From positions 124,001 through 188,000 of the forward strand of contig VXBM01000566.1 in assembly GCA_013400155.1 (NCBI GenBank): a DNA stretch of 64,000 nucleotides, read 5' to 3'. A program made the position numbers and the translations under genes. The stretch comes from Helopsaltes ochotensis. Taxonomy: Eukaryota > Chordata > Aves > Passeriformes > Locustellidae. Shown here piece by piece: positions 52,901-64,000 of the stretch. The stretch's first letter is position 1. Each line of letters starts with the position of its first letter. Below the pieces are notes generated by a model that saw only the letters and a list, made by a program, of their open reading frames with translations, had not been told where the DNA came from and did no database searches.

Positions 52901-54147
52901 CAGCCTCCTTTGCCAACCCGCTGCTCATATCAATACCATGTTCACAAAGAAAACAACCACTCTCATTATTTATTATTCATACTTAATTTAAAAAAAAGAT
53001 CTGATATACTCAGTAATAACTTGAGAATTCTGAGGGTTTTTTGATGAATGATAAGCAAAAGTGGTAAAAAACTGAAACTAGGAAAAGTTGAAAAATGAAC
53101 AGCCTTAAAACCAGCTTTCGATTTTTTTTCCTGTGGTAATAGAATTGCACTACTATCGCCCCTGTAGTGTTAATTGTTGTCTAGGACTTTAAATTTCTGT
53201 CATTAGGAAAATTCAGGAGGCAACATACTTGTGCATTTATGAGAAATATAAAAAGAAGGGATCCAACTGTGAGTGCATCTCCCACTGAGCCAAAATTTAC
53301 TGTGTTCTTCCCTCCTTTCAAATTGGTCTTTTTGCAACATCAAGGAAAAGTGGCAAAGGAAATGAAAGTGGCTATATTTAATACAGTCTTCATTGAAATA
53401 CAAAGATCAGAAACTCTTCTTGCTTAAATTAATTCAGGACAGATAAATAATGCTAACAGAGCAATTAACACAAACAAACCAACCTGCAATTTAGCTACAC
53501 AGTAGTATACTCAGTGTCAGTGTTAATTAGTTGGGACAAAACTGCATCTTTGTCACAGGACAGTAGATCTTAGAGTTACCATATTTTTAAAATTCTGTCC
53601 CTGCCCATTAATTACAGGATTATCTATGTCAGCAAGCCAATGAATGGCAGGATAGTAAAGGACTTCAAATAATGGGCTGATGTTTGGGTAGCTGCAAAAT
53701 ATAAAGCATCATTTGGATGGAAATCTAGTAAAAGCTGGTGAGGAGAAATCATCTGAGGCTCTCATGAATTTTGTGTTAAAGTTTTATGTTAGAACATGGA
53801 ACATATTGATGGACCATGCTGGACCTTTGGTTCTCAGGAGGGGGGAGTTTCCTGCAGTGAGTATACACACACACTGTGACATCATTGGTTATACAATTAT
53901 TGGAAAAAATATTCTACAAAAATTAACATATTTCACACTGTTTGACAAGGAGAAATAAGAGGTTACAAAGTTCTTTCCTAAAAGAGAACTGATCTGGAGA
54001 CTAACATCAGTTCCGGATGGATGGCTATTAAAAATGCAGAGAATTATCACAATGTGAGTTCTTGTTGCTTGATTAAAAATGATTGAAGAAATTATTTGTG
54101 ATTGAAGTAATCCCTTGGGACTTTCCACAATATATTTCTGCAATTCT

Positions 54148-54507
54148 NNNNNNNNNNNNNNNNNNNNNNNNNNNNNNNNNNNNNNNNNNNNNNNNNNNNN
54201 NNNNNNNNNNNNNNNNNNNNNNNNNNNNNNNNNNNNNNNNNNNNNNNNNNNNNNNNNNNNNNNNNNNNNNNNNNNNNNNNNNNNNNNNNNNNNNNNNNNN
54301 NNNNNNNNNNNNNNNNNNNNNNNNNNNNNNNNNNNNNNNNNNNNNNNNNNNNNNNNNNNNNNNNNNNNNNNNNNNNNNNNNNNNNNNNNNNNNNNNNNNN
54401 NNNNNNNNNNNNNNNNNNNNNNNNNNNNNNNNNNNNNNNNNNNNNNNNNNNNNNNNNNNNNNNNNNNNNNNNNNNNNNNNNNNNNNNNNNNNNNNNNNNN
54501 NNNNNNN
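54148..54507. other. Assembly gap (360 N)
   Basis: Run of N ending directly in a CCCTT pentanucleotide repeat, which probably caused the assembly break. Open frames that cross it are artefacts. Confidence 0.99.
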
Positions 54508-54547
54508 TCCCTTCCCTTCCCTTCCCTTCCCTTCCCTTCCCTTCCCT
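54508..54547. repeat. (CCCTT)n pentanucleotide satellite, cut by the gap
   Basis: About eight perfect TTCCC units on the plus strand (GGGAA on the minus). The left end is missing in the gap, so the real array may be much longer. Confidence 0.95.
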
Positions 54548-57117
54548 GAAACAGGGAGAAAAAGTAGAGTTACCAATAACATCAACTGACTTACATTTTC
54601 AGTAGGTGGATGGAGTAACTTTTCAGTTTAACTCAACTATCATGCACTCTGAAGTGACGCTTATTCCTAATTGGCCACAAAATAAGTAGCCACACATTTA
54701 AACAATTTGGCAACTGTACATAATTGAAAGAACCACAGATCTTAGGAAAAAACCCCAAAACAATTAGAGATAAAATGTTAATGCAGCATAAAAGGGCTTT
54801 TTCAGCTGGCATATGCCATGCAAGCAATGAACTCATCAACGCACCTTAACATTTATACTGACTTGCCCAGTCTTTTCCAAAATATATCAGTTAAAATTTG
54901 ACTGTGTGTGCAGCACTGGGAATAGCAAAGGAAGAAGTTGGTGTGCCATTTTAAAAGTTTCATATGTAACTGCAGATCTTGCAAAATATACTGAGCATGT
55001 GGTTCAGCTCTGCAGAAGGCTTACAGCATCATAGTCCTGTAATATCTGATGTAACATTTGATTCCTTGTGAAGCCGAAATCATGAGCTTGTGATAAGTCC
55101 TGCAGTAACCAATTATTGTGCATTACTTCATCATTGTAGATCACATGAAATAAAATGTTTTGGTTGTATTTCTAGGTTGTCATCTAGAAATATTTTACAG
55201 TTGTCTTTTTAGAACTGTGGGAAGTACCAAGGTTGGTGGAGTTGATCGGGTCACTGCAGATTTAGCCCTGTATTTGTTTACAGGTCCTTCCCAAACAAAT
55301 CTTGATTTTTCCATCTACAGCTGTTATCTATGACCATCTATTTACCAGGTAGTCTGAACAGGGTATTTCAGTTCATAAGCTATACATGACTGCTTGTTTC
55401 AGCTATTTTCTTTTTGCTAATCGTGGCATCTATATGCTCACCTAAGTAACCTACAAAAATAGATACATTTTGTTTCTCCAATTAGAAAGTTTATTTACTG
55501 TACAGTGAGGTCTAGTAGATGATAAAGATTGAATAAAGGTCTTCAAATACAACACAATTTATGAATGGTATGATTTAAAACCATAAAGATATAGAATGGT
55601 GAGCCTAGTGGATTAAATTTTGATCCTCATTTAAATAATTCTATATCCCTTTGTGCCAGCTGGCTGTAGGAAATGGTCCATCATGAGCAGTTTTAGCACT
55701 TGGTGTTCTACCTTTCTGAATTCATCCACAGTTCAAAGTAAGCTCTTTATTTTAAATCAGTTTCAGTAGACTTCTACCTACCAAGCCTTAGGACTGACAT
55801 ATTATGCAAAATTTACTCTACTTTGATGTCTTTACTTTTTCAGGCTTTGTTCTATATTTCACATAGGTGATTTCCTGGTTACATAAAGACTCTCCTCAAA
55901 TACACTGGTCACACCTTCATTGTCTTTTCCCTGGCATGTATATGAAGCAGTGTTGCTTTTTCTGCAGCTGTGTGGCTTCCCTTCCTGTTCTTCCTTTTGC
56001 TTTTTTTCTGCTGCATTCATTCTTCCTTGCCTAATACCTTTTCAAAGCTGGACAGTTAAAGGAATGTCATTTCCAATACCTGAAAACTATCCATAAGATC
56101 ACACTCATCACCCTAGAAAATCATATTGACTAACCTTATTTGTTTAGGTGATAGGGGGGAGTGGGAACGATGGCTGCAGTCTGTCTCTCATACTGCTCAG
56201 TCAGCTCAGACTCAGTGCCTGCCCTGTGTCCTAAGCAGTAGCGAGCTCATCTGTCTGTCTACAGCAGAAACACTCAGAACCCTGGATTCCTCTCTGTTGA
56301 GGACCATTAAGTCTTGCTGCAGAAGGACTGGAACAATTGTGGTGAATTGTGTGTGCTGTATTGGTATCTGACAGAAGCTGCTGTGGCTGCCAAAACAATT
56401 TGGCAATTGTTTTCTAATTAGACTTTGCTGTAGCCTTTTCCATCCGTGAGTGAGCAATGTATGGGTTTATTGTCACCAGCTGACTCTTGCTCTATGTCAC
56501 TCAGAGAAGTCCTCATACTTTCTTTCCTTTTGAAAAAGCCTTTTGCTAGGAAAGTCATGAGCATCCCAAAACACTGGCCAGCAGGGTCAGAAAGGTTCAG
56601 TGAGAAGGGGACGGCAGAAGAGCACTGCTGAAGGAAATGTGATGGTTGGTTTGGTTCAGCAGGACTCTGTGGACACAGGAGTGTGTAGATTTGGCACTCC
56701 TCAACCAGGGGTGGCTAGAGAAACACACAGGCCTTGAGAGAAAATATTCCTTGGTGGCACATGTATTTTTCTTTATACACTTGGATTTTATTAAGTGGCT
56801 TGCCACCTAAAGAGCAATGATTGCAAACAACATGTAGGGATTAGGGACCATATGTTCAGTGCACTGATCCACTACACAGTACAGCAGCCCTTCCCTAGGA
56901 AGGAAAAAAGAATAAGGTGTTTGCAAACTGCTGTTGAAAAAACTGCTGGGAAGCTTACAGAATCTATGCTTTTGCTATGAAGGTGAGGCAATCCCTGTTG
57001 TCTGGTGATTTCACAAGATTTCATAAGTGATTAATAGTTCATTCTGCAGCCAAACTTCCCAAGAGCAAATTACAATAATAAAATCAGTATAGGGATAAGA
57101 TGCTAATGCTATGTATT
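54548..57117. other. Non-coding stretch
   Basis: AT-rich unique sequence; no recognisable exon, RNA gene or mobile element. Confidence 0.55.
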
Positions 57118-57315
57118 CATGGAATAATTATGTTGTAAGGGATCTCTGGAGGCTATCTAGTCCAAGTTCCTGCTTCAAGTTAAATCAGGTGGATCTGCAC
57201 AACTGACTTTCAAATAGCTTCAAAGATGAAGATTTACTATGCTTTCATTAATAACTGCAAGAGTATGTCTTTGTGTGGATCATGAGAAAAATGAATTTTC
57301 TGCAAACATCTGTCT
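57118..57315 (-). mobile_element. CR1-type LINE 3' end fragment (minus orientation)
   Basis: On the plus strand CATGGAATAATTATGTTGTA, AGGGATCTCTGGAGGCTATC and TAGTCCAAGTTCCTGCTTCA correspond to the reverse complement of the CR1 3' end. The next part, including CTTCAAAGATGAAGATT and ATGAGAAAAATGAATTTTCT, follows the same order as CR1. It is strongly decayed and 5' truncated. Identification is from memory of the family. Confidence 0.82.
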
Positions 57316-58728
57316 ATAAATCAACTAAAAAATATTAAGATTAGTATATTTTTACCCAAACTCCATGTCTGAATGAATATAATTGTGAAACAAATGACAA
57401 CCAGTTCCTCAGAGAAGTGAATACCACAGCACAGTTTGAAGTTGTGAAGGCTGAAGACTCTTTTGGCTCTATAAGTGTGACAGAGAATCAAAATCAAAAA
57501 AGCAGACAGACCCAGGAACAGGAAGGCAGACTCAGTTCTGAGGCTGAGACCACAAATATTCAGCACATCTATCAAACCACTCAACCCCAGGCAGCGACAC
57601 GCGAGAACTAAATCGTGTTGATTTGCTTTGGTAGGGGTTTCATGGACTCTCTGCTCAGAGGATAGTAGCAACAATATTGCCTCATAAAATGTATCATAAG
57701 AACCATTGTCAATATTGCAGCAAAAGTTTAGAGACCTGCCAGCATGAAAGGAAATGTGTTATTTATTAATTTCAAGCTGGATAAGGATATGGAGCCAGCA
57801 GCTGAGATATTACTTCTGAAAGAAAATCCACAAACAGTAGAGGGTGAAGAGGTAAAGTTCGTGTTTGCTGAGGTGACCTAACCTCCATAAAGATATATAT
57901 GAACTAAACTTACCCATAAATAAGCTCAAGCAGATGCAATTTTTAATACTATCAGGAAATAAAAAGCCCATTATTATTTTAAGAATATATAAAATCCTTC
58001 CTTTCATTTGAGATGTGTTCACTGGAAAGGGATCTAAATAGGAGATGAGAAAAATTTAAAAGTATCTTTGCTGAATACAAAAACTCTCAATAGAATATGG
58101 AAGAATACACAGGAAATGTTATACATTTCTGATGTTTTTAGAGAGTTCGCCTTAAGGTAAATACAGGAAAAGCTTAGTAAGTTGCTTTCTCTGGAAACCA
58201 TAGAGCCAGAGGGAGGAAAAAAGATGCGGTGATGCTTTCATTGATTGCTGTATTAGCAATAGCTGAACCCTCCACTTGAGAGTAAACCTCAGTTTAAAAA
58301 GGGAAAAATAAAAAAAAAATTAGGCTGCATATGCTCAGAGAATTATCAATAGAAGAAGAAACTTTTTTCTTTTCTTTTTCTTCATTGAAGAACCAGGTGG
58401 CCTCTGACAGTTTCCATTAGAACAATCAAATATATTTTAATGTGTTGTCAGTATTTGTTTATGGGGGCACATCTTCTGCAGACAGTGCTTTTTAGGTATA
58501 TGTTACCCAAGATGTACCACAAGACGATGTCAGAAGTGCATACAGCATACATTAACATTCTGCTCCAAAATATATCAGATAATTGTATAAAAATAAAAAA
58601 CTGGAGAAATTCCAACAGTCTGTGTTTATAGTGAGATTTCCTGCAAGGTGGAGGAGGAGGAGGATTTGAATTTGGCACTTTTACATCAATGGTGAACAAG
58701 ACAGCACCAACCTGCCTGGTATGAGGGA
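57316..58728. other. Non-coding stretch
   Basis: No exon or repeat family recognised; several short A-rich runs. Confidence 0.55.

Positions 58729-58803
<75 letters not shown>
58729..58803. repeat. Perfect inverted microsatellite (AAT)11 then (ATT)14
   Basis: Eleven AAT units (58729-58761) switch at an AATT centre into fourteen ATT units (from 58760). Because ATT is the reverse complement of AAT, the two halves form a perfect inverted repeat of at least 32 bases per arm that could extrude as a hairpin or cruciform. Confidence 0.95.
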
Positions 58804-58804
<1 letters not shown>

Positions 58805-61800
58805 AGCCCAAGGTGGTTAATGATTTCTGAGGGTTTGATGGTTCATTTCCATTGGACCAGTGGGTGGAAGGGGTGAAAAAGGGAGCTATATGAGGGTAGT
58901 GTGGGGCACATGCTGGCCCCACGCACATCAGCAAGGGGGCATGGATGCCTCCACAATTAGCTAAACATTCAAGCCAGAGACAAAATTTTGGATGAAGTAC
59001 CACAGCCTTTTTTCTGTGTCTGAATCAGAATGTGCCAAAATTTCCTCCAGATGGAAAATTAGATGGGCAGGAGGAGGTTAAATTGGGATAGGTTAGACAA
59101 GGAGTAAATGTGTGCACTTCCTATCATTTTTGCAGGTTCACAGGAGGCTTTTCAGAGTGCTCAAACCTAATTTAAGCTCGTGATGAAAAGCTGCCACTTC
59201 TCTTATTTATAGAGCAGGTTTGTCAGCTCCAGGATTTGAGCTATTGGGAAATTCCTCTCTCAGCCTACAAATTGCAGCCATGAGCTGTGCCCACACTTGC
59301 TCACAGGCTTGAGAAAATAAGAGGAACAGAGGTTGAGAAGAACAAAGCTGGCGAAGCCATAGAAAGTACTTTTGTCTTTGTATAGACTGCAGCTTTTTTC
59401 AGGCTGCTTTTGTTAATGGGGCTGCCTCGTGTACAGCGGTTTAAAATAACAAGCTTCAGTGCAGCTCAGCTGCATGATGAGTTGGATATGTCTGGAAGTA
59501 CCTGCTCACATTGTGGGAGGTCAGCCTGCTCCTGGACAGTAATTCTGGTGGGCTCTGGGGTGTCAGATGTTTCCTGTGTATCCATGACCAGCTCTGGGCA
59601 GCTGTATAGTCTCTGCAGAAGTAAGAGAGATTCCAATTTGGGCAGACTCTTCTAGTGATGGCAAATATCTTGTAGAGCAAGGTATGAAAAGAAACATATG
59701 TAATTTTTATTAATGCTGCTGTTAACTTCATTGGAATTAATCTTTTGCAGAGGGCACAACATGAGATAGGACTCATTTATTGGGTATCCTTGAAATTCAA
59801 AGTGCAAGATGAGAAAGGTGGAATTTAGACATGAAACACTTACAGTGTCTAAAATGTTCCTATATTCTGACAGTGCCAGTGCCTGCCTGATGTCTGCTTC
59901 AGTTGTCAAGCCTGCCTTAAGTGAGTTACAGTTTTAGAGGATATGAATGTCAAAGTGCTTTGGGACACCAGATTGTGCAATTCTTTTGCAGAAGGCTTGG
60001 AAAGCTGGTGTTTCCAGATGGAGGGGGTGTTTTCCGTGTTGTGGTGGTGCTTTATCACCCTCCCTTGCTTCTTCAACACCATTTAGTAATGAACTCAGTA
60101 TGGCCACTGTGCAGAGTAGATTACAACTTCTATGAAGTGAAAGGATCAAACTTACATGATAGTTCATTTAAATACTTAAATTGTTCAAATACATGGTGTA
60201 GGGGTAGTTACTGTCCAGTCCTGTGAACTTCACCGTTTCATCAGGAAAGAAACCTGCAGGTTTGGAACTTCAGATGTTAAAAACAGGATAAACTTTTTTC
60301 TTCTTTTTTTTACAAAGCTCTAAAGAGAAAAGGCAATTTAAAATAGAACATATATCTTCATTTGTCATATGTTGTCATTCATAGAATAGTTTTTATCTCT
60401 GTAACTTTAACTTGTCAATAAGTAAGCAAATAAAATAGAATAATAATATCCCTAATGAGTCATGATTAAGTACTCAGCCATTTATTTAAAAAGGAATATT
60501 TATGCCCAAGATTTCAGAAGCAGTTAAGAGTTCACATCTGGGGCTTTTCACAAGGGAAATGCTGAAACTGGGTACACACTTTGAGTCCTCCTGGCGTTGA
60601 TTCACACATTGTGTGGCTGTAATGGCTGAAGGGCCTCAATATCCTCTATACTTCTTTTTAATTGATTTTGTGATGATGCAGCTGGCATGTTAGGTGTGCT
60701 CGCAACCTAGGGTGAAATAGTAAAGGAAAACATGGTAGTATTGTTATTTTACCCTATGACTCCTTTGCAATGTTAAGTTCTTTAAAACCTGTCTTCCTGG
60801 AAAAGAAAGGAAGCTCACCTCGTTCCTCACGCTGCAATGAAGGATGCATACTGTTAGAAGCAAGAATTTCTCTGAATCCTTGCATGTTCAGTCAGTACTT
60901 AGAGAAAGGTAGGAAATGACTGTCATTAACTCTTGCCCCCAGGTTTGCATGAATGTATTTTTAAAGATGTAAAATTTCTGCTTCTAGTAGATGGTTTGAG
61001 AAGGAACAAGTAAATCAAGTTTAAAATAAGTTCTTTCTCTGAGTAAGGGAACCTGTAAGAATGTTGAATTGTTGATTACTAATGGGACTTATAGAGAAAC
61101 AATAGAAAACTGGGGGGGGGGAAGGGTCAAAAATTACTGGTATTGCAGTTGTATATCTTACTCCTGACTGCCATAGCAGCTGGCGTGCATTTATAAAAGA
61201 ACTGAGTGATTTGCTGTCAAATACTGTTCCATCTTGCTCACCAGTGGTCATTTTTTATGATATTAATAAACAATAACCTTGTTATTCAAACACTTATCTA
61301 TCTAGCTCAGTATTTTGCCTCCAGTAACAGGAGGTACCAGATGTGTTACAGAAATTCAAAGTTTCCAGTTATTTAATATTCTGAGTATACAGAAAGTTTC
61401 TTTTTTGTCTCCTTGAGTGAGAAGCAGTTTTGTACCTTGAAGGAAGAAGGAGTAGACGTATCCCACCAAAGCTCTTGGCATTATGATACCTCTGGGTATT
61501 TTCTTCATCAGTACGAATGCATAATCATTTGGGGGATCTAGGAAAGATGTTGACATGAAGGAATATTGTGAAATAAGTTGGCTAGAGGCTAGTCGTGCTT
61601 TGCCTGGAGAGAGTGTTCCTCATCTGCCTTTCAGTATTAGGAAATTCCCTTTTCTCTTGTATAAGGAGAGAGGACAACAGAAACATGAGGAATCATTTTA
61701 GATGTTATGTAGGAGAGAAGCATGCATGGTAATCAGTGGAATACATCAGAATGGCTCATAATCAACACTGAAGCCCTGCTGCTGCAAACCCCAGGCTCAA

Positions 61801-62500
61801 GCCTATGCTCATGAGCATTTTTGTGAAGTATCCTCATATTCCAGGGGAATACAAAGAGGTTTTGTGAGTGTGGGTGGAAAGCAGAAGGCACAGATGTGCC
61901 AGTGGTGACAACACAAAAGGCATGGTGGCTGAATAAGTTGTACACTGGGCTTAGCATGGTCCTGGTCTTTCTAATCTTCCCTTAGTTTTATTTTGCACAG
62001 ACGCTGACTTTTACAGAAAAGTTCTGAGAAAGAAAAGAACTGTATTAAAAAGACAGCATGTGGCAAGCATGTCATCACTGAAACCCTGGAGGAATATAAT
62101 AATTCAGGCCATAAATCAGACCAATGACTTTTAGGACTAAACTAATGCTTTTTGCTTGGATATGAATACCAATTTGCATGAATTTGGTTTCTTCTATGTT
62201 CTAGTCACAATCACTGCTACAAAAAGATCTTGAGAAACTTCAAGAAACTATTTTTGCACATTGTTCACGTTCAGAACCTGACTATGAATTACAACCAGAA
62301 ACCAGATGAGAGGAATACTCCAGTACACTTCAGTGTGCACATGAGAAGTGGGATTTAAGTCCAGTGAGAAGTGAGTCAAAACAGGTCTAGTGGTCCAGTT
62401 ATCCTGACAGGTGTCATTACTGTTCTCCATGGTGCTGTTACAAGAGAGAACTTGTTCTCCAGATGTACATCAGCAACACAGTTCCACCCAAAAGCCTCTC
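58804..62500. other. Non-coding stretch
   Basis: No coding exon recognised. It holds a short perfect hairpin (GTGGGGC at 58901-58907 pairing with GCCCCAC at 58916-58922, 8-base loop) and a G-run near 61112. Confidence 0.55.
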
Positions 62501-62916
62501 TGTGATGGGCAGACGTTGCATTGTGGTACAGCGTATCCCTGAGCGAGGCCTGCGCCTCGGGGCCCGGAGCACTCTGCTGATAAAGGGCTGACCACAAAGG
62601 CGAGGAGATGGGGTCCCCTTTGGAAATCCCAGCGCTGTTTGTTGTCATCGTGGGTACAGCCTCCAGTGTGCTCCGGGGAAGAGAGCCGAAATGGGGCCAA
62701 GGACCCAGGGTTATATACCAGGCAAATGGGGTGGTCTTGAGGTCAGGGTCCAATGGGCAAGGGGAAAAGGGGTGCAGAGGGCTGGCCAGGAACCGGGGGA
62801 CTAATAGGATCACAGGGATCGGGTACTGTCACAAAAATAACCCAGTGGGGTCCAAGGGAAGAAAGAGCATTCTGGGAGGTGTGCATCTATGGTAATAGGG
62901 TGACATAACCGTCACA
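62501..62916 (-). mobile_element. Probable endogenous retrovirus LTR (solo), minus orientation
   Basis: Reading the minus strand, the segment opens with TGTGACGG and closes with CCCATCACA, so the ends are short inverted repeats TGTGA/TCACA as in LTRs. Inside are an inverted CCAAT box (62750-62754), a TATATAA box (about 62717-62711) and, downstream, a GC-rich stretch with CpG, the order expected of U3 and R. It is GC-richer than its surroundings. I see no internal retroviral genes, primer-binding site, polypurine tract or clear target-site duplication, so the boundaries and the family are uncertain. A 145-codon minus-strand open frame overlapping it has no recognised product. Confidence 0.5.
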
Positions 62917-64000
62917 AACTAATGGAAAAACAAAACCTAAGAAATATTAACATGTGTCTGCAAAGGCCCATGGGAGGGAAGTTTTTCTCACCCTAGTCTA
63001 AAAGGGTATCTCAGGTCCCTAGACTTCCATGGGCAGATTGTCACTCTCAGGGCCTCTGTGTGAGTGGCACATTGGTGCTGCATTCCTGGGGCTCAGCTGG
63101 GCGGCTTCCACAGCCTCCCGTGTCCCAAATCTCCAAAACACTTTGTGTACACGGCACCACTGACCCAGCTTCTGGCATTACTGGGAGGATAGTGAAGAGA
63201 TGTGGAACAGTGAAACAGAATGGGAAAGAGATTCACCTCACAAAATGGTGGAGGGAATGCAGCTGAAAGAATAATTTCCTCCTTAACAAAAATGGTATGC
63301 GCTGTTTGGATGCATGCAAAAGGCTGCTAAGAGCAGTGCCCCTGAACCTTGCAGTCGAGGGTGGGTGGAACTGAAAACAACCAAATGTTACAAATTTAAT
63401 AGCTCTGGTGATCATTAGCTGAATATGGGGGGAAAAGGAAAACTTTGAACAAAATTATCTGACTCCCAAAGCATGTAATATATGTTAATTATGGGAGGAA
63501 AAGAAAGGGGTGGAAAACAGCAACAGTGAGAACTTGGACAGTCTCTAGCAACTGAAAGGAAGAATGGAACAGAAATGGTGCCAAAACTGTAAGTCAGACC
63601 CTCAAAACAAATATTTTTGTCTGAAAATACAAATTGCTAACATGCAAAAATTGCTAATTATCTTCTCTTTCTCAATCTGCTGCTAGTCTGGCTGTGCAGA
63701 TAAACCCACTATTAACCTGCATCTCCAACAAGATTTTCTGTGAGCTATCTTGAGTGTGTGGTTTTCTCATGGGCACCATGGGGAGCTAAGTAGCTGAGGC
63801 AGTATGTGAAATGTTACTTGAAACTTTTTCAGACCTTATTGAATGCATTTTGAGACTGAGGTAGGGCTTAAAATGACACTGCACCCAGATCACCATGCTG
63901 CCCTGGAGAGGCAATCCATTCCTTCTTTCACATAAGACCCTACAGGCCTTAGTAAGTCTGTAATCTTCTGTGTGTTATCAGAAACCCCTGTCATGCTTTA
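62917..64000. other. Non-coding stretch to window end
   Basis: No exon recognised. The part at 62980-63190 stays somewhat GC-richer than average and might belong to the same element as the neighbouring LTR, but no motif supports that. Confidence 0.45.

Larger units (their letters stand above)
47525..54147. other. Non-coding stretch
   Basis: AT-rich unique sequence without recognisable exons. It contains a T/G-rich low-complexity tract (48686-48755) and a CpG-retaining segment (49830-49980), which are listed separately. Confidence 0.55.

Noticed and set aside
54073..54589. Open frames of 144-170 codons
   Set aside because: They cross the second N gap and end in the pentanucleotide repeat.
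1..64000. tRNA, rRNA, CRISPR arrays or bacterial-type gene clusters
   Set aside because: No cloverleaf with A/B boxes, no ribosomal RNA sequence and no spaced direct repeats were seen; the window is ordinary vertebrate nuclear DNA.

Overview
This window is eukaryotic, AT-rich vertebrate DNA, most likely from a bird. The evidence is one intron-containing gene of a vertebrate membrane-reductase family with GT-AG splice sites, two decayed CR1-type LINE 3' ends, low repeat density otherwise, many short microsatellites, and two assembly gaps (N runs), one beside GC-rich DNA and one beside a simple repeat. There is no sign of bacterial operons, CRISPR arrays, tRNA or rRNA.

The only gene I can read with confidence is STEAP4 (six-transmembrane epithelial antigen of prostate 4, a NADPH/FAD/heme metalloreductase), on the minus strand. 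Its four coding exons are at 11050-11505, 9181-9708, 8447-8611 and 7177-7446. They join in phase 0 into a 472-residue protein. The first coding exon starts exactly at the ATG after a splice acceptor, so the 5' UTR lies on one or more exons further right. The 3' UTR runs left to poly(A) signals near 6191-6257.

Layout: 1-6170 is non-coding DNA beyond the 3' end of STEAP4. 6171-11505 is the 3' UTR, coding exons and three introns. 11506-40821 is either a long STEAP4 first intron or upstream intergenic DNA, with a palindrome cluster at 12376-12418. 40822-41367 is a gap, followed by a CpG-rich patch (41368-41560) that is the best candidate promoter or first-exon region in the window. 41368-54147 is otherwise non-coding, with a CR1 fragment and a CpG-retaining candidate conserved element near 49830-49980. 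54148-54507 is a gap bordered by a CCCTT pentanucleotide repeat. 54548-64000 is non-coding, with a second CR1 fragment, a long perfect AAT/ATT inverted microsatellite and a probable LTR (62501-62916).

No clearly new multi-gene system is visible. The points most worth checking are a predicted relocation of N-glycosylation sites in the STEAP4 luminal loop, its C-terminal extension, the CpG-rich patch beside the gap, a retrocopy-like poly(A) junction at 30430-30471, the AAT/ATT inverted repeat, and the candidate LTR.
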